From: UBA7672 sp964550535
GTDB taxonomy: Bacteria > Pseudomonadota > Alphaproteobacteria > Caulobacterales > Hyphomonadaceae
DNA length: 13,880 nucleotides
NCBI GenBank assembly: GCA_964550535.1
Contig: CAZJZQ010000086.1
Coordinates: 1-13,880 of the forward strand
Reading direction: 5' to 3'
Of this stretch, positions 1 through 7,043 are shown one piece after another (positions within the stretch are counted from its first letter, which is position 1; each line of letters starts with the position of its first letter). The position numbers were made by a program, and so were the translations under genes. Below the pieces are notes generated by a model that saw nothing but the letters and a program-made list of their open reading frames with translations, was not told the origin of the DNA and made no database searches.

Positions 1-412
1 GGTGAGTTGAGCACTTGCTAAAACACCTAAGACAATCGCCTTCCAACACCTTCAGCATTGCGCGAGCCGGACTTCACCCTTCTGACCGCAACACCAATCA
101 CCGCCCTGACGCCGAAAGACGCGGATGCACCTCGCGACCTCCCTCCATCAGGGCGAGGCCAGTATGGGGTCTGGCGGGAGGGGTAGGAGAAATGAGGGTC
201 TATCCTGCGTTTTTGTTTCACGGATTTCGCCGAAGGGATTGAATTTGCTCACGAAGAATTTTTGGGGCGTGCGGACTTATCCTTCGGTTGGCGCGGGTGG
301 CGCCGCTCACCGGGCGGCGGCGCGGTGCATTTCACTGCGTTCAATGCACCCTGCGTTTTTCCGTTCGCCCTGACATCTGGACCGCCGTTGGCATGCGGAT
401 TAACACGCGGCG
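1..412. other. Intergenic region without a supported gene
   Basis: I find no credible coding sequence in this 412-base stretch upstream of prmC. The short open frames in it are arginine/proline/serine-rich, lack recognisable motifs and overlap on both strands. In many alphaproteobacteria prfA precedes prmC, but none of its sequence is visible here; a gene could end within the first 21 bases, where all three + frames meet a stop. The phrase CCTGCGTTTTT occurs twice (about 205-215 and 350-360). The second copy follows a strong hairpin, listed separately. The stretch looks like non-coding, possibly repeated, spacer DNA. Confidence 0.5.
324..360 (+). repeat. Hairpin followed by a T-run: dispersed-repeat or terminator-like element
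   Basis: GGTGCATT (324-331) and AATGCACC (343-350) form a perfect 8-bp stem around an 11-nt loop. CTGCG and five T residues follow (356-360). The form resembles short palindromic intergenic elements with GGTGCATT/AATGCACC arms that I recall as common in proteobacterial genomes; that likeness is from memory and unchecked. It could also act as a + strand terminator for a gene upstream of the window. Confidence 0.5.
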
Positions 413-1261
413 ATGAACCTGCACTGCACATGGCGGGATGTGATGCGTGAGGCGGCGGCGCGGCTGGCGGCGGCTGGCGTGGAGAATGCGCTGCGCGATG
501 TGCGGTTGTTGCTGGCGCATGCGCTGGGGATTGAGCCGGTCGATGTGATCGTGCGCGATGGCGATGCGGTGGATGCGGCGGGGCTGACGGCGTTCGAGGA
601 TGCGGTGAAGCGGCGCGAGGCGGGGGAGCCGGTTTCGCGCATTCGCGGCTGGCGCGATTTCTTCGGGCGGCGGTTCATCGTGACGCCCGGCGTGCTGGAC
701 CCAAGACCCGAGACGGAGTTGCTGGTCGAGGAAGGTTTGAAGCGGCTGCCGCAGGGCGGACGCGTGCTGGATCTGGGAACCGGGTCGGGATGCATACTGC
801 TGTCGATCCTGGCGGAGCGGCCGGATGCGCGCGGGGTGGGCGTGGATATCTCGGCGGGCGCGCTGAAGACGGCGGCGGCGAACGCCGGGGCGCTGGGGCT
901 GACCGGGCGCGCGGCCTTCGTGGAGGGCGGATGGGCGGCGGGCGGCGAGGGGTTCGACCTGATCGTTTCCAACCCGCCCTATATCCGCGAGGACGATCTG
1001 CCGGGGCTGGCCGTCGAGGTGCGGGCGCATGATCCGGTGCTGGCGCTGACGGGCGGGGCGGACGGGCTGGAGCCGTACCGGATCATCCCGGCGGAGGCGC
1101 GGGAAAGGCTGCGGCCCGGTGGCTGGCTGGGGATGGAGTTCGGGCAGGGGCAGGAACGCGATGTCGCATCCCTTATGCAGGGGCAAGGTTTTGCCGAGGT
1201 CACGCTGTTTACCGATCTGGCGGGGATCATCCGTACCGCTTTCGGCCGGAAAGCCGGGTGA
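413..1261 (+). CDS. prmC: Peptide chain release factor N5-glutamine methyltransferase PrmC (HemK)
   Basis: PrmC methylates the glutamine of the GGQ motif in release factors RF1 and RF2 using S-adenosylmethionine, in the cytoplasm. The 282-residue product has the usual family length. It begins with the helical RF-binding domain (about 1-75). The SAM-binding fold follows, with motif I LDLGTGSG at 119-126 and the diagnostic catalytic NPPY at 187-190. The linker motif RPETE lies at 98-102. The ATG at 413 has no obvious Shine-Dalgarno sequence. An in-frame ATG at 443, behind a GGCGGGA stretch, is an alternative, but the upstream start keeps the TWRDVMREAAARL helix whole. prfA is not visible upstream. 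The DUF4167 gene follows on the same strand after about 190 bases. Function is firm from the motifs. Confidence 0.95.
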   Translation: MNLHCTWRDVMREAAARLAAAGVENALRDVRLLLAHALGIEPVDVIVRDGDAVDAAGLTAFEDAVKRREAGEPVSRIRGWRDFFGRRFIVTPGVLDPRPETELLVEEGLKRLPQGGRVLDLGTGSGCILLSILAERPDARGVGVDISAGALKTAAANAGALGLTGRAAFVEGGWAAGGEGFDLIVSNPPYIREDDLPGLAVEVRAHDPVLALTGGADGLEPYRIIPAEARERLRPGGWLGMEFGQGQERDVASLMQGQGFAEVTLFTDLAGIIRTAFGRKAG

Positions 1262-1309
1262 TATTCGCAATAATGTGTGTTTGCCCCCGGATTCCGCTCA
1301 TGAATTCGC

Positions 1310-1338
1310 TTGGCGGCGTCCCTTAAACAGGCTAGCGT
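1310..1338 (+). promoter_or_regulatory. Candidate sigma-70-type promoter for the DUF4167 gene
   Basis: TTGGCG (1310-1315) and TAGCGT (1333-1338) are separated by exactly 17 bases, about 115 bases upstream of the DUF4167 start. The match to TTGACA/TATAAT is partial. A small 5-bp hairpin (CGCCC 1417-1421, GGGCG 1427-1431) lies between this site and the start codon. The site would let the DUF4167 gene be transcribed independently of prmC. Confidence 0.3.
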
Positions 1339-1454
1339 TCTGGATGACGGGTCAGCAGGCGACTCAAGGTGATTGCGCCAGCGTCCGGTTGTTTCTGCGA
1401 ATTGCGGAACGGTTTGCGCCCATCAGGGGCGATATCTAGAGCAGGATGGTTTAT

Positions 1455-2060
1455 ATGAAGCGTCAGCGGGGGCGCGGGCGTAAGCCGGGTGGTGGAAACC
1501 CAGGCAATCGTCCATTCGAAAGCAATGGGCCGGACGTAAAAATCCGGGGAACTGCGGCCCAGATTTACGAGAAGTACTCGCAGTATGCGCGTGACGCCCA
1601 GTCGTCGGGCGACCGGGTGAAGTACGAGAGTTATCTCCAACACGCTGAACACTATTTCCGTATCATGGCGGCGACGATGCCGCGTGAGCAGCGCTTGCAG
1701 CAACTCGCCAACGGCGAAAACAACCATCTGAACGCGATGGACGATCGTGACGGCGACGCGCCGAACGAAGCCACGCGGACTGGCGAGGCCGGCGAAGGCG
1801 GTGACGACGAGGCTGTTGAAGGCGCCGAAGCGGAAGCCGAAACCGAGGAAAAAGAAGAGCGCGAGCCTCAGGAAGCGGAAGCTTCCGGCCAGGAAGAAGA
1901 AGGCCGCAGCCGCGGCCGCCGCCGCGGACGCCGCCGCCCAGAGGGCGAACGTCAGGGTGGCGGAGAGCGTGGCGAGCGCGCCGGCGGAAATGCTGGCGGC
2001 GACACCGAAGCGCGGTCCGCGCTCGATTCGCTGGCTCGCCGTCAGGGCGCTTTCAGCTGA
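1455..2060 (+). CDS. DUF4167 domain-containing protein
   Basis: This is a member of a family of unknown function that is typical of Alphaproteobacteria and often lies next to prfA-prmC. The conserved domain covers about residues 20-75 of 201, with the hallmark SNGPDVKIRGTA followed by a helical stretch containing YEKYSQYARDAQSSGD and YLQHAEHYFRI. The N-terminus (2-20) is basic and glycine-rich, as in relatives. The rest is low complexity: an acidic block (about 96-149) and then an arginine/glycine-rich block (151-178). I prefer the ATG at 1455 because AGGA at 1443-1446 sits 8 bases upstream; the in-frame ATG at 1446 would add only MVY. The basic ends suggest binding to RNA or another polyanion, but this is inference. 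No biochemical role is known to me. Confidence 0.88.
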   Translation: MKRQRGRGRKPGGGNPGNRPFESNGPDVKIRGTAAQIYEKYSQYARDAQSSGDRVKYESYLQHAEHYFRIMAATMPREQRLQQLANGENNHLNAMDDRDGDAPNEATRTGEAGEGGDDEAVEGAEAEAETEEKEEREPQEAEASGQEEEGRSRGRRRGRRRPEGERQGGGERGERAGGNAGGDTEARSALDSLARRQGAFS

Positions 2061-2181
2061 GCTGAGGGTGTTGGTTTCATCCAGTCAGTCTCGCGTCTGA
2101 GCCGGGAGCGCCGGTTTGGGCGTTGGCGGCGCGCGCGTGCTTTGGAACACGTGACGGTGGGGGCGAATCTAACCTGATCCG

Positions 2182-2469
2182 CTAGATTCCTGGCGCGGGG
2201 CCGCCGCCGGGGTTGTTGGCGCGGAGGGTCTGGATTTCCTCGTAGAGGCGTTCGATTTCGAGTTCGCGCTGGAGCGAGGTTTCGGCCGAGAGGTATTTCC
2301 TGAACTTCAGCAACACCCAGCCAGTGTAGAGCGCGGCGGCCATCAGCGCGAACAGGAAGCCGCCGAGGCCGGTGTCGCCTTCGCCCCACGCCGTGCCGCC
2401 GCCGATCATGAAGATCAGGGCGAAGAGGGCGTTGCCGCCGATGCAGAGGACCTGGGCGTGTAGCGGCAT
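2182..2469 (-). CDS. Small two-helix membrane protein of unknown function
   Basis: I do not recognise a family for this 95-residue protein. Two hydrophobic segments are visible, about residues 6-28 (rich in G, A, L, F) and 34-55 (GGFLFALMAAALYTGWVLL). A charged helical stretch follows (about 61-84, containing QRELEIERLYEEIQTLR) that could form a short coiled coil, and then a glycine/proline tail. It is probably an inner-membrane protein with a cytoplasmic coil. The frame stays open upstream of position 2469, but that extension is proline/arginine-rich and overlaps the divergent gene, so I chose the ATG just before the hydrophobic segment. It lacks a clear Shine-Dalgarno sequence. The stop codon lies inside a 7-bp inverted repeat (GAATCTA 2165-2171, TAGATTC 2183-2189). 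Confidence 0.6.
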   Translation of the reverse strand: MPLHAQVLCIGGNALFALIFMIGGGTAWGEGDTGLGGFLFALMAAALYTGWVLLKFRKYLSAETSLQRELEIERLYEEIQTLRANNPGGGPAPGI

Positions 2470-2544
2470 GGGCGGGGCTTTCGTAGCAGGTGACCCGGTT
2501 TGCGCGGGAGAATGGCTGGTCCGGCGCCTGAATCCAAGACTGCG

Positions 2545-2575
2545 CCCGGCGCGCCGGGTTTGACCGCTTCGCGGT
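2545..2575. repeat. Two adjacent GC-rich hairpins in a divergent intergenic region
   Basis: A perfect 14-bp palindrome CCCGGCGCGCCGGG occupies 2545-2558. Five bases later a second hairpin follows: ACCGC (2563-2567), loop TTC, GCGGT (2571-2575). Both lie in the 160-bp gap between the divergent genes at 2182-2469 and 2630-3157 and overlap the candidate promoter there. They may be regulator sites or simply GC-rich structure. Confidence 0.45.
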
Positions 2576-2588
2576 TCCATCCGAGAAT
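2560..2588 (+). promoter_or_regulatory. Candidate sigma-70-type promoter for the 2630 gene
   Basis: TTGACC (2560-2565, five of six consensus bases) and GAGAAT (2583-2588, four of six) are separated by 17 bases. Transcription would start near 2595, leaving a leader of about 35 bases before the ATG at 2630. The -35 box overlaps the second hairpin of the adjacent palindrome pair. Confidence 0.4.
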
Positions 2589-2629
2589 GCCTCCGCTGGC
2601 GGCGGGACGGCGCAGGCGGAGACGGCGGG

Positions 2630-3157
2630 ATGCACATCCTGGGCATTATCATCGCGGTTATCGCGGGCATCGGCTTCTGGTGGTGGCGCATCCAGCAGGC
2701 GCGGGATGCGGCGGCCACGGCGATCGATCTGGCCGGCAAGGCCAAGGGCGCGATCTCGCGGGCGCGGTTCAAATCGAAGGCGGGATCGTCGGTGCTGGCC
2801 GGCGTCGAGGATCCGGGCACGGCGGCGGCGACGCTGCTCTACAGTCTCTCGGCGATGAAGCGGCCGGTGAGCCTGTCGGACGAGGACCGGATCGACGCGC
2901 TGCTGGAGCGCGTGTGCCGCATGAACAAACGCGATCGCGCCGACGCGCTGGCGTTCGCCGCGTGGGCGGCGGTGCAGGTGGCCGACACCAACGAGATCAT
3001 CCGCCGCTTCCTGCCGCTGTGGGATCGCGCGCTGGAAGAAGAACAGCGCCGCGAGCTGATCTCGATGGCGCTGGAGATTGCGGAGGCGGGCGGCTCGCCG
3101 AACGACGCGCAGTCATCCTCGATCAAAAGGCTGAGCGAAGGCCTGTTCGTGAAGTAG
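2630..3157 (+). CDS. Membrane-anchored helical protein of unknown function
   Basis: The 175-residue protein starts with one hydrophobic anchor (about 3-19, GIIIAVIAGIGFWWW) followed by arginine, which suggests an N-terminal signal anchor with a cytoplasmic body. The body (about 60-172) is predicted helical and acidic. Its last part, with SMALEIAEAGGSPNDAQ and a closing IKRLSEGL, resembles the end of TerB-like tellurite-resistance domains, but I cannot confirm that relationship. GGAGA at 2618-2622, 7 bases before the ATG, supports the start. It is divergent from the small membrane protein at 2182-2469 and convergent with the VOC gene, with only 13 bases between the stops. No function is assigned. 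Confidence 0.75.
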   Translation: MHILGIIIAVIAGIGFWWWRIQQARDAAATAIDLAGKAKGAISRARFKSKAGSSVLAGVEDPGTAAATLLYSLSAMKRPVSLSDEDRIDALLERVCRMNKRDRADALAFAAWAAVQVADTNEIIRRFLPLWDRALEEEQRRELISMALEIAEAGGSPNDAQSSSIKRLSEGLFVK

Positions 3158-3170
3158 CGCGCGGCGCGGC

Positions 3171-3539
3171 CTACTCGCCCATGCAGTAGATGCAGACCTT
3201 GTTGCCATCGAGATCGCGGAAATAGGCGCCATAGAAGCTGCCGGTACGCACGCCGGGCGCGCCCTCATCGGCGCCGCCGAGGGCGATGGCGCGGGCGTGC
3301 AGCGCCTGCACCTGATCGCGCGAGGGAGCGGTGAGGGCGACCATGTTGCCATTGCCGTGATGTTGCACCTGTCCGTCATACGGCCTGGTCACGCCGAGAA
3401 GGGCGCCCTTGGCGAAGCCGTAGAGATAACCGTTGCCGGTCTCCATCACGCGCTTGCCGCCGAGGCCGGAGAGCAGGTCGTCATAGAAGGCGAGCGCCTT
3501 GTCGAGATTGCTGGTTCCGATGGTGACGTAGCCGATCAT
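3171..3539 (-). CDS. VOC (glyoxalase/dioxygenase fold) family protein
   Basis: This 122-residue protein is a single-domain vicinal-oxygen-chelate protein. It opens with the typical first strand and helix (IGYVTIGTSNLDKALAFYDDL). It closes with the FRDLDGNKVCIYCMG strand found in small glyoxalase-like proteins. The usual metal ligands are not apparent: the first strand has Tyr4 where a histidine is common, and the final strand has no glutamate in the usual IEL position. It may bind small molecules without metal, as some VOC proteins do, so a glyoxalase activity should not be assumed. AGGGAG (3547-3552) lies 7 bases upstream of the ATG. The glycosyltransferase on the same strand ends 118 bases upstream. 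Confidence 0.82.
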   Translation of the reverse strand: MIGYVTIGTSNLDKALAFYDDLLSGLGGKRVMETGNGYLYGFAKGALLGVTRPYDGQVQHHGNGNMVALTAPSRDQVQALHARAIALGGADEGAPGVRTGSFYGAYFRDLDGNKVCIYCMGE

Positions 3540-3657
3540 TGCGATGCTCCCTCGACGCGTGACGTGAGGGGATCATGGGGAGCGGGAAGGGGCAAGTGGC
3601 GAGGGAGGCCGGGGGGCGATCCATGTCCGCCACATGCGTGGGGGAAGGAAGCCGTAG

Positions 3658-5892
3658 CTATCCCCGCCTCAGCGCGCGGCGGGCGGCGCCGGCGGCGCGG
3701 AAAGCGAGCTGGAACGTGCGATAGACGAGCGGGACACGGAAAAGCGGACGCATCACCCGCTCGACGCCCTGTCCCAACCGCCGCGCGGCGGAGTCGGCGT
3801 TGTTGGTGGCCTGGCCGGTGGACAGGTGGGCGTATGTGATCGCGTGCAGGACGCGCAGCCGGGTGAGAATCCGGTCGTAGGACAGGGCCGCGAGCGCCTG
3901 CTCGATCATGGAGATGATATCGCGTGCGGCGCGTTCGCCGTCGTTTGCGAGATGCCCGGCGGCTGGCCGCGTTCGCCATTGCGGCGGATCGCGCAGCAGT
4001 TCGATCATCGCCGCGAGCGAGTGGACGAGATGCACGTTCGGATCGCCGCCGAGACGGTCATTGATCTCGATCAGCGGCGGAAGGCTCCGGGCGATGAAGG
4101 GGCGTTCAAGTGCGAGGGCGTCGAGCAGGGGAATGCCGAAGCCCTCATAGAGCGATGGCATGACGATGACGCGCGCGCGGCGGTAAAGCTCTGTCATGGC
4201 GGCGGCCGGCAGCGCGCCGGCGTGCAGGCCATGCAGGTTCGGCAGATCGTCGAGACGGTGGTTGCGCGGGCCCAGCGGCGCCGGCTTGCCTTCGCCTGCC
4301 CCGTCGCGTGTCGAAATATCCCTGGTGACGCCGAGAGCCACGACCGGCAGATCAGGCAGCGCGGCGGCGATGCGGTTGGCGGCCTCGCCGACGGCCTTGT
4401 GCGGATACTGGTTGCCGGCGACGAGGATATAGTCACGCGGCAGGGCGTTTATCGCGGCGCTGATGGCGGCGGCGTCGTTTCGCGGGTGCGGCGGGGCAAG
4501 ATAGTCGGCGGTATCAAGCGAGTGCGGCGACACAAGGCTGCGCGTGCGGATGGCGCTGGCGAAGCGGCGCTGGAACTGGCGGGCCGTGAAGGCGCTGTTG
4601 TAGAGCACAAAGTCGCTGTGGCTGAATACGTGCTGCCACATATCGGGGACGCCGGGGTCGTAGAGGTGGCCGCAATCGAGCGCGATGGTGTCGAGCATGA
4701 AAACGCCGGTTACGGCGCCTTTCGCGGAGAGGCGGCGCAAGGCGTCCCAGTCGAAGGGTTGGCCGATGCGGAAGACAGCAGCAAAACGCTTGGGGTCTTG
4801 CGGATCGGCGCACGGCACGCCGGTTTGCGCGAGGTTGTGGAACTCGTATGCGGTCTTGTCGCACAGCACATGCAGGTTGAACCGGCTTTCAAGGCGGTTG
4901 AGGTGGTGGAGGAGTTGAGCCGCGGTGCGTGTCGTGCCGTTGTGGAAGTTGGAGATGTGCGAGAGGTCGATAGCGATGTCGAGGCGGCCGCTTGCATCCG
5001 GAACGAGGGTGGAGAGCAAGCCTTCCGCCGCATATTCCGCGCTGTGGAACCACGCATCGACGAGCCTGGCGTATTCGGGATAGCGCGACAGCAGGATCTT
5101 GCGGTTCGCTTCCTCCTTCAGGCGTTTGCTGTTGTTGCCGGCGCCGAGAGATTGCTCGCCCTCGTGCCAGATATAGGCGTGGTTCGCGAGCACGGCGCGG
5201 AAGCCGCAACGCGAGGCGCGCATGACGAGGTCGTTCTCCTCGTTGTAGCCGCCGCCATAGGCTTCATCGAAAACGCCGAACTCGCGCAGGATCACATTCC
5301 GGATCAGCATGGCGAAGCCGACGGAGGTGGGGACGTAGGTAAGATCCGGCAATGATGCGGATGCTGCACGGAAGCGCGCGAACAGTGTTCCGGGCGCTTC
5401 CGTGGATGTTTCGCCGTGCGGGAAGGTGGCCAGCGTGGCGTTGTTGGAACGCGGGTTGACGAAGCCGATCATCGGATCGGCGCGCGAGACGCGCACCATC
5501 TCGCTGATGGCGCCGGGCATGACGCGTGTGTCGGAATTGAGCAGGATTATATCGGCCCCGGCGGCTGCGGCTTCGGCCATGGCGAGGTTGCATGTCTTCA
5601 GCCAGCCGAGATTTTGCGTGTTGGTGCGGACCGTGATCTCGCAGGCGCCAGCGGCGGCGCGGATTGCATCGGCGAGCGCCGCGGCAAGCGGTTCGTGGCC
5701 GGGTGAGTCGTTGAACAGGACAATTCGGGCGTTCAGCGCGCGGAGTTCGGCGCTGCATTTCAGAAGTGAGTCAATGAAGGGCGCGACCAGTCTTTCGTTC
5801 CGGTAGAACGGTGCGGCGATGAAGAGGGGCGAAGCCGCCTCGCCGGTTGACGGCGCAGTCGCTTGCGCCCCTGACAGGCCGAGGTCGCTCAT
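3658..5892 (-). CDS. Bifunctional-type glycosyltransferase (GT2-like domain fused to GT4-like domain)
   Basis: The 744-residue protein joins two glycosyltransferase domains. Residues about 22-250 are a GT-A fold of family 2: LFIAAPFYRNE at the start, NSDTRV at 119-124 in the place of the nucleotide-sugar/metal motif, YNEENDLVMR at 216-225 and WHEGE near 242-246. Residues about 305-640 are a GT-B, family-4-like domain beginning DIAIDLSHISNFHNGTTR. It contains AGNQYPHK (492-499) and the sugar-nucleotide segment PSLYEGFGIPLLDAL. Here the usual E-x7-E motif reads E583-x7-D591. The C-terminal 70 residues are basic. No membrane helix or signal peptide is evident, so it is probably cytoplasmic or peripheral. 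A cell-surface polysaccharide or glycan role is likely, but donor and acceptor are unknown. GGAAG lies 4 bases before the ATG. No other polysaccharide genes are nearby. Confidence 0.88.
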   Translation of the reverse strand: MSDLGLSGAQATAPSTGEAASPLFIAAPFYRNERLVAPFIDSLLKCSAELRALNARIVLFNDSPGHEPLAAALADAIRAAAGACEITVRTNTQNLGWLKTCNLAMAEAAAAGADIILLNSDTRVMPGAISEMVRVSRADPMIGFVNPRSNNATLATFPHGETSTEAPGTLFARFRAASASLPDLTYVPTSVGFAMLIRNVILREFGVFDEAYGGGYNEENDLVMRASRCGFRAVLANHAYIWHEGEQSLGAGNNSKRLKEEANRKILLSRYPEYARLVDAWFHSAEYAAEGLLSTLVPDASGRLDIAIDLSHISNFHNGTTRTAAQLLHHLNRLESRFNLHVLCDKTAYEFHNLAQTGVPCADPQDPKRFAAVFRIGQPFDWDALRRLSAKGAVTGVFMLDTIALDCGHLYDPGVPDMWQHVFSHSDFVLYNSAFTARQFQRRFASAIRTRSLVSPHSLDTADYLAPPHPRNDAAAISAAINALPRDYILVAGNQYPHKAVGEAANRIAAALPDLPVVALGVTRDISTRDGAGEGKPAPLGPRNHRLDDLPNLHGLHAGALPAAAMTELYRRARVIVMPSLYEGFGIPLLDALALERPFIARSLPPLIEINDRLGGDPNVHLVHSLAAMIELLRDPPQWRTRPAAGHLANDGERAARDIISMIEQALAALSYDRILTRLRVLHAITYAHLSTGQATNNADSAARRLGQGVERVMRPLFRVPLVYRTFQLAFRAAGAARRALRRG

Positions 5893-5967
5893 CTGTCTTC
5901 CACCGTCCCAGTCAGCCCCGCTCCCGGCGCGCGATGTAAATTGCGGTGCGCGCCTGGCTCGTGGGTT

Positions 5968-5997
5968 TATCTAGGGCGCCGCATCAGGGTGATACAA
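5968..5997 (-). promoter_or_regulatory. Weak candidate promoter for the glycosyltransferase gene
   Basis: On the - strand, TTGTAT (complement of 5992-5997) and TAGATA (complement of 5968-5973) are 18 bases apart, about 75 bases upstream of the glycosyltransferase ATG. Each box matches only three of six consensus bases. The 140-base gap after fahA shows no clear terminator, so read-through from the tyrosine operon is also possible. Confidence 0.2.
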
Positions 5998-6032
5998 GGG
6001 ATGGGCTGGCCCTGTGTGGTGAAGGGTTGTCT

Positions 6033-7043
6033 TCAGGCGGCGGCGAGTTTCTGTCTGATTGCTCCGAAGATGGAGGCGTTGTTCCCGTCCAGCATTTCGA
6101 TGCGGATGGTGTCGCCGGGCTTCAGGAAGGGGGTTGAGGGGCGGCCGGCGCGGATGGTTTCGATCATGCGGATTTCGGCGAGGCAGGCGTAGCCGCGTCC
6201 GCCCTCGCTGACCGGCGCGCCCGGGCCGCCATCGGCGCCGCGGTTGGAGACGGTGCCGGAGCCGACGATGGTTCCGGCGGCGAGGCTGCGGGTGCGGGCG
6301 GCATGGGCGATGAGCTGGGGGAAGGAGAAGGTCATCTCGTCGCCCGCTTCGATGCGGCCGAAGGGGGCGTCATTGAGATCGACTGTGAGCGGGAGGTGGA
6401 GGCGGCCGTCCCGCCAGGCGGGGCCAAGTTCATCCGGCGTGACGGCGACGGGCGAGAAGGCGCTGGCGGGTTTGCCCTGGAAGAAGCCGAAGCCCTTGGC
6501 GAGTTCGTTGGGGATCAGGCCGCGCAGGGAGACGTCGTTGCAGAGCATGATGAGTTGGATGTGCTTGCCTGCATCCGCGACGGTGACGCCCATGGGGACG
6601 TCGCCGGTGATGACGGCGATCTCGGCTTCGAGGTCGTAACCCCATTCGGCGTCGACAAAGGGAATATCAGCGGTGGGGGCGAGGAAGCCGTCGGAGCCGC
6701 CCTGGTACATCAGGGGGTCGGTGTAGAAGCTGGCGGGAACTTCGGCGCCGCGCGCTTTTCTCACGAGTTCGACATGGTTGATGTAGGCGGAGCCGTCGGC
6801 CCACTGGTAGGCGCGGGGCAGCGGGCTTTCGCAATCATTCTGGTTGAAGGGGTGGGTGGCGACGCCGCCCTGTTCAACCTTCGCGGCGAAAGCGGCGAGT
6901 TGCGGGGCGAGGGCGGCCCAGTTGTCGAGCGCGTGCTGTAGCGTGGGCGCGATGCCTTCGGGCGCGGCGCAGCGGGCGAGGTCGCGCGAGACGATGACGA
7001 GGCGGCCGTCGCGGGCGCCTGTTTTCAGGGTGGCGAGTTTCAT
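6033..7043 (-). CDS. fahA: Fumarylacetoacetate hydrolase family protein (fumarylacetoacetase)
   Basis: This enzyme hydrolyses fumarylacetoacetate to fumarate and acetoacetate, the last step of tyrosine catabolism. The 336-residue product carries the FAH-fold metal ligands: Asp109 in FYTDP, Glu139 and Glu141 in YDLEAEIAVI, and Asp170 in CNDVSLRG. The conserved GFGFFQGKP stretch (184-192) and the SGTVSNRG segment (262-269) are also present. It is shorter than the roughly 420-residue eukaryotic FAH and matches the bacterial type found in hpd/maiA clusters. Its ATG overlaps the maiA stop codon (ATGA, 7040-7043), so translation is probably coupled. Context and motifs together favour true fumarylacetoacetase over other FAH-family hydrolases. 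Confidence 0.9.
   Translation of the reverse strand: MKLATLKTGARDGRLVIVSRDLARCAAPEGIAPTLQHALDNWAALAPQLAAFAAKVEQGGVATHPFNQNDCESPLPRAYQWADGSAYINHVELVRKARGAEVPASFYTDPLMYQGGSDGFLAPTADIPFVDAEWGYDLEAEIAVITGDVPMGVTVADAGKHIQLIMLCNDVSLRGLIPNELAKGFGFFQGKPASAFSPVAVTPDELGPAWRDGRLHLPLTVDLNDAPFGRIEAGDEMTFSFPQLIAHAARTRSLAAGTIVGSGTVSNRGADGGPGAPVSEGGRGYACLAEIRMIETIRAGRPSTPFLKPGDTIRIEMLDGNNASIFGAIRQKLAAA

Noticed and set aside
341..1270. A 309-residue - strand open frame opposite prmC
   Set aside because: It is rich in R, P, Q and H with no domain, and it is antisense to a textbook PrmC with NPPY.
1747..2100. A lysine/alanine-rich, histone-H1-like + strand frame within the DUF4167 gene
   Set aside because: It arises from reading the low-complexity acidic/arginine-rich tail out of frame. 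It has no start signal, and the true frame carries the conserved domain.
2061..2181. A terminator between the DUF4167 gene and the convergent small gene
   Set aside because: Only short stems are visible (for example GAATCTA/TAGATTC at 2165-2189) and none has a T-run, so I do not call a terminator.
3826..5355. A 509-residue open frame on the + strand opposite the glycosyltransferase
   Set aside because: The opposite strand encodes clear GT2 and GT4 motifs. Long antisense frames are expected in such GC-rich coding DNA, and this one shows no domain.
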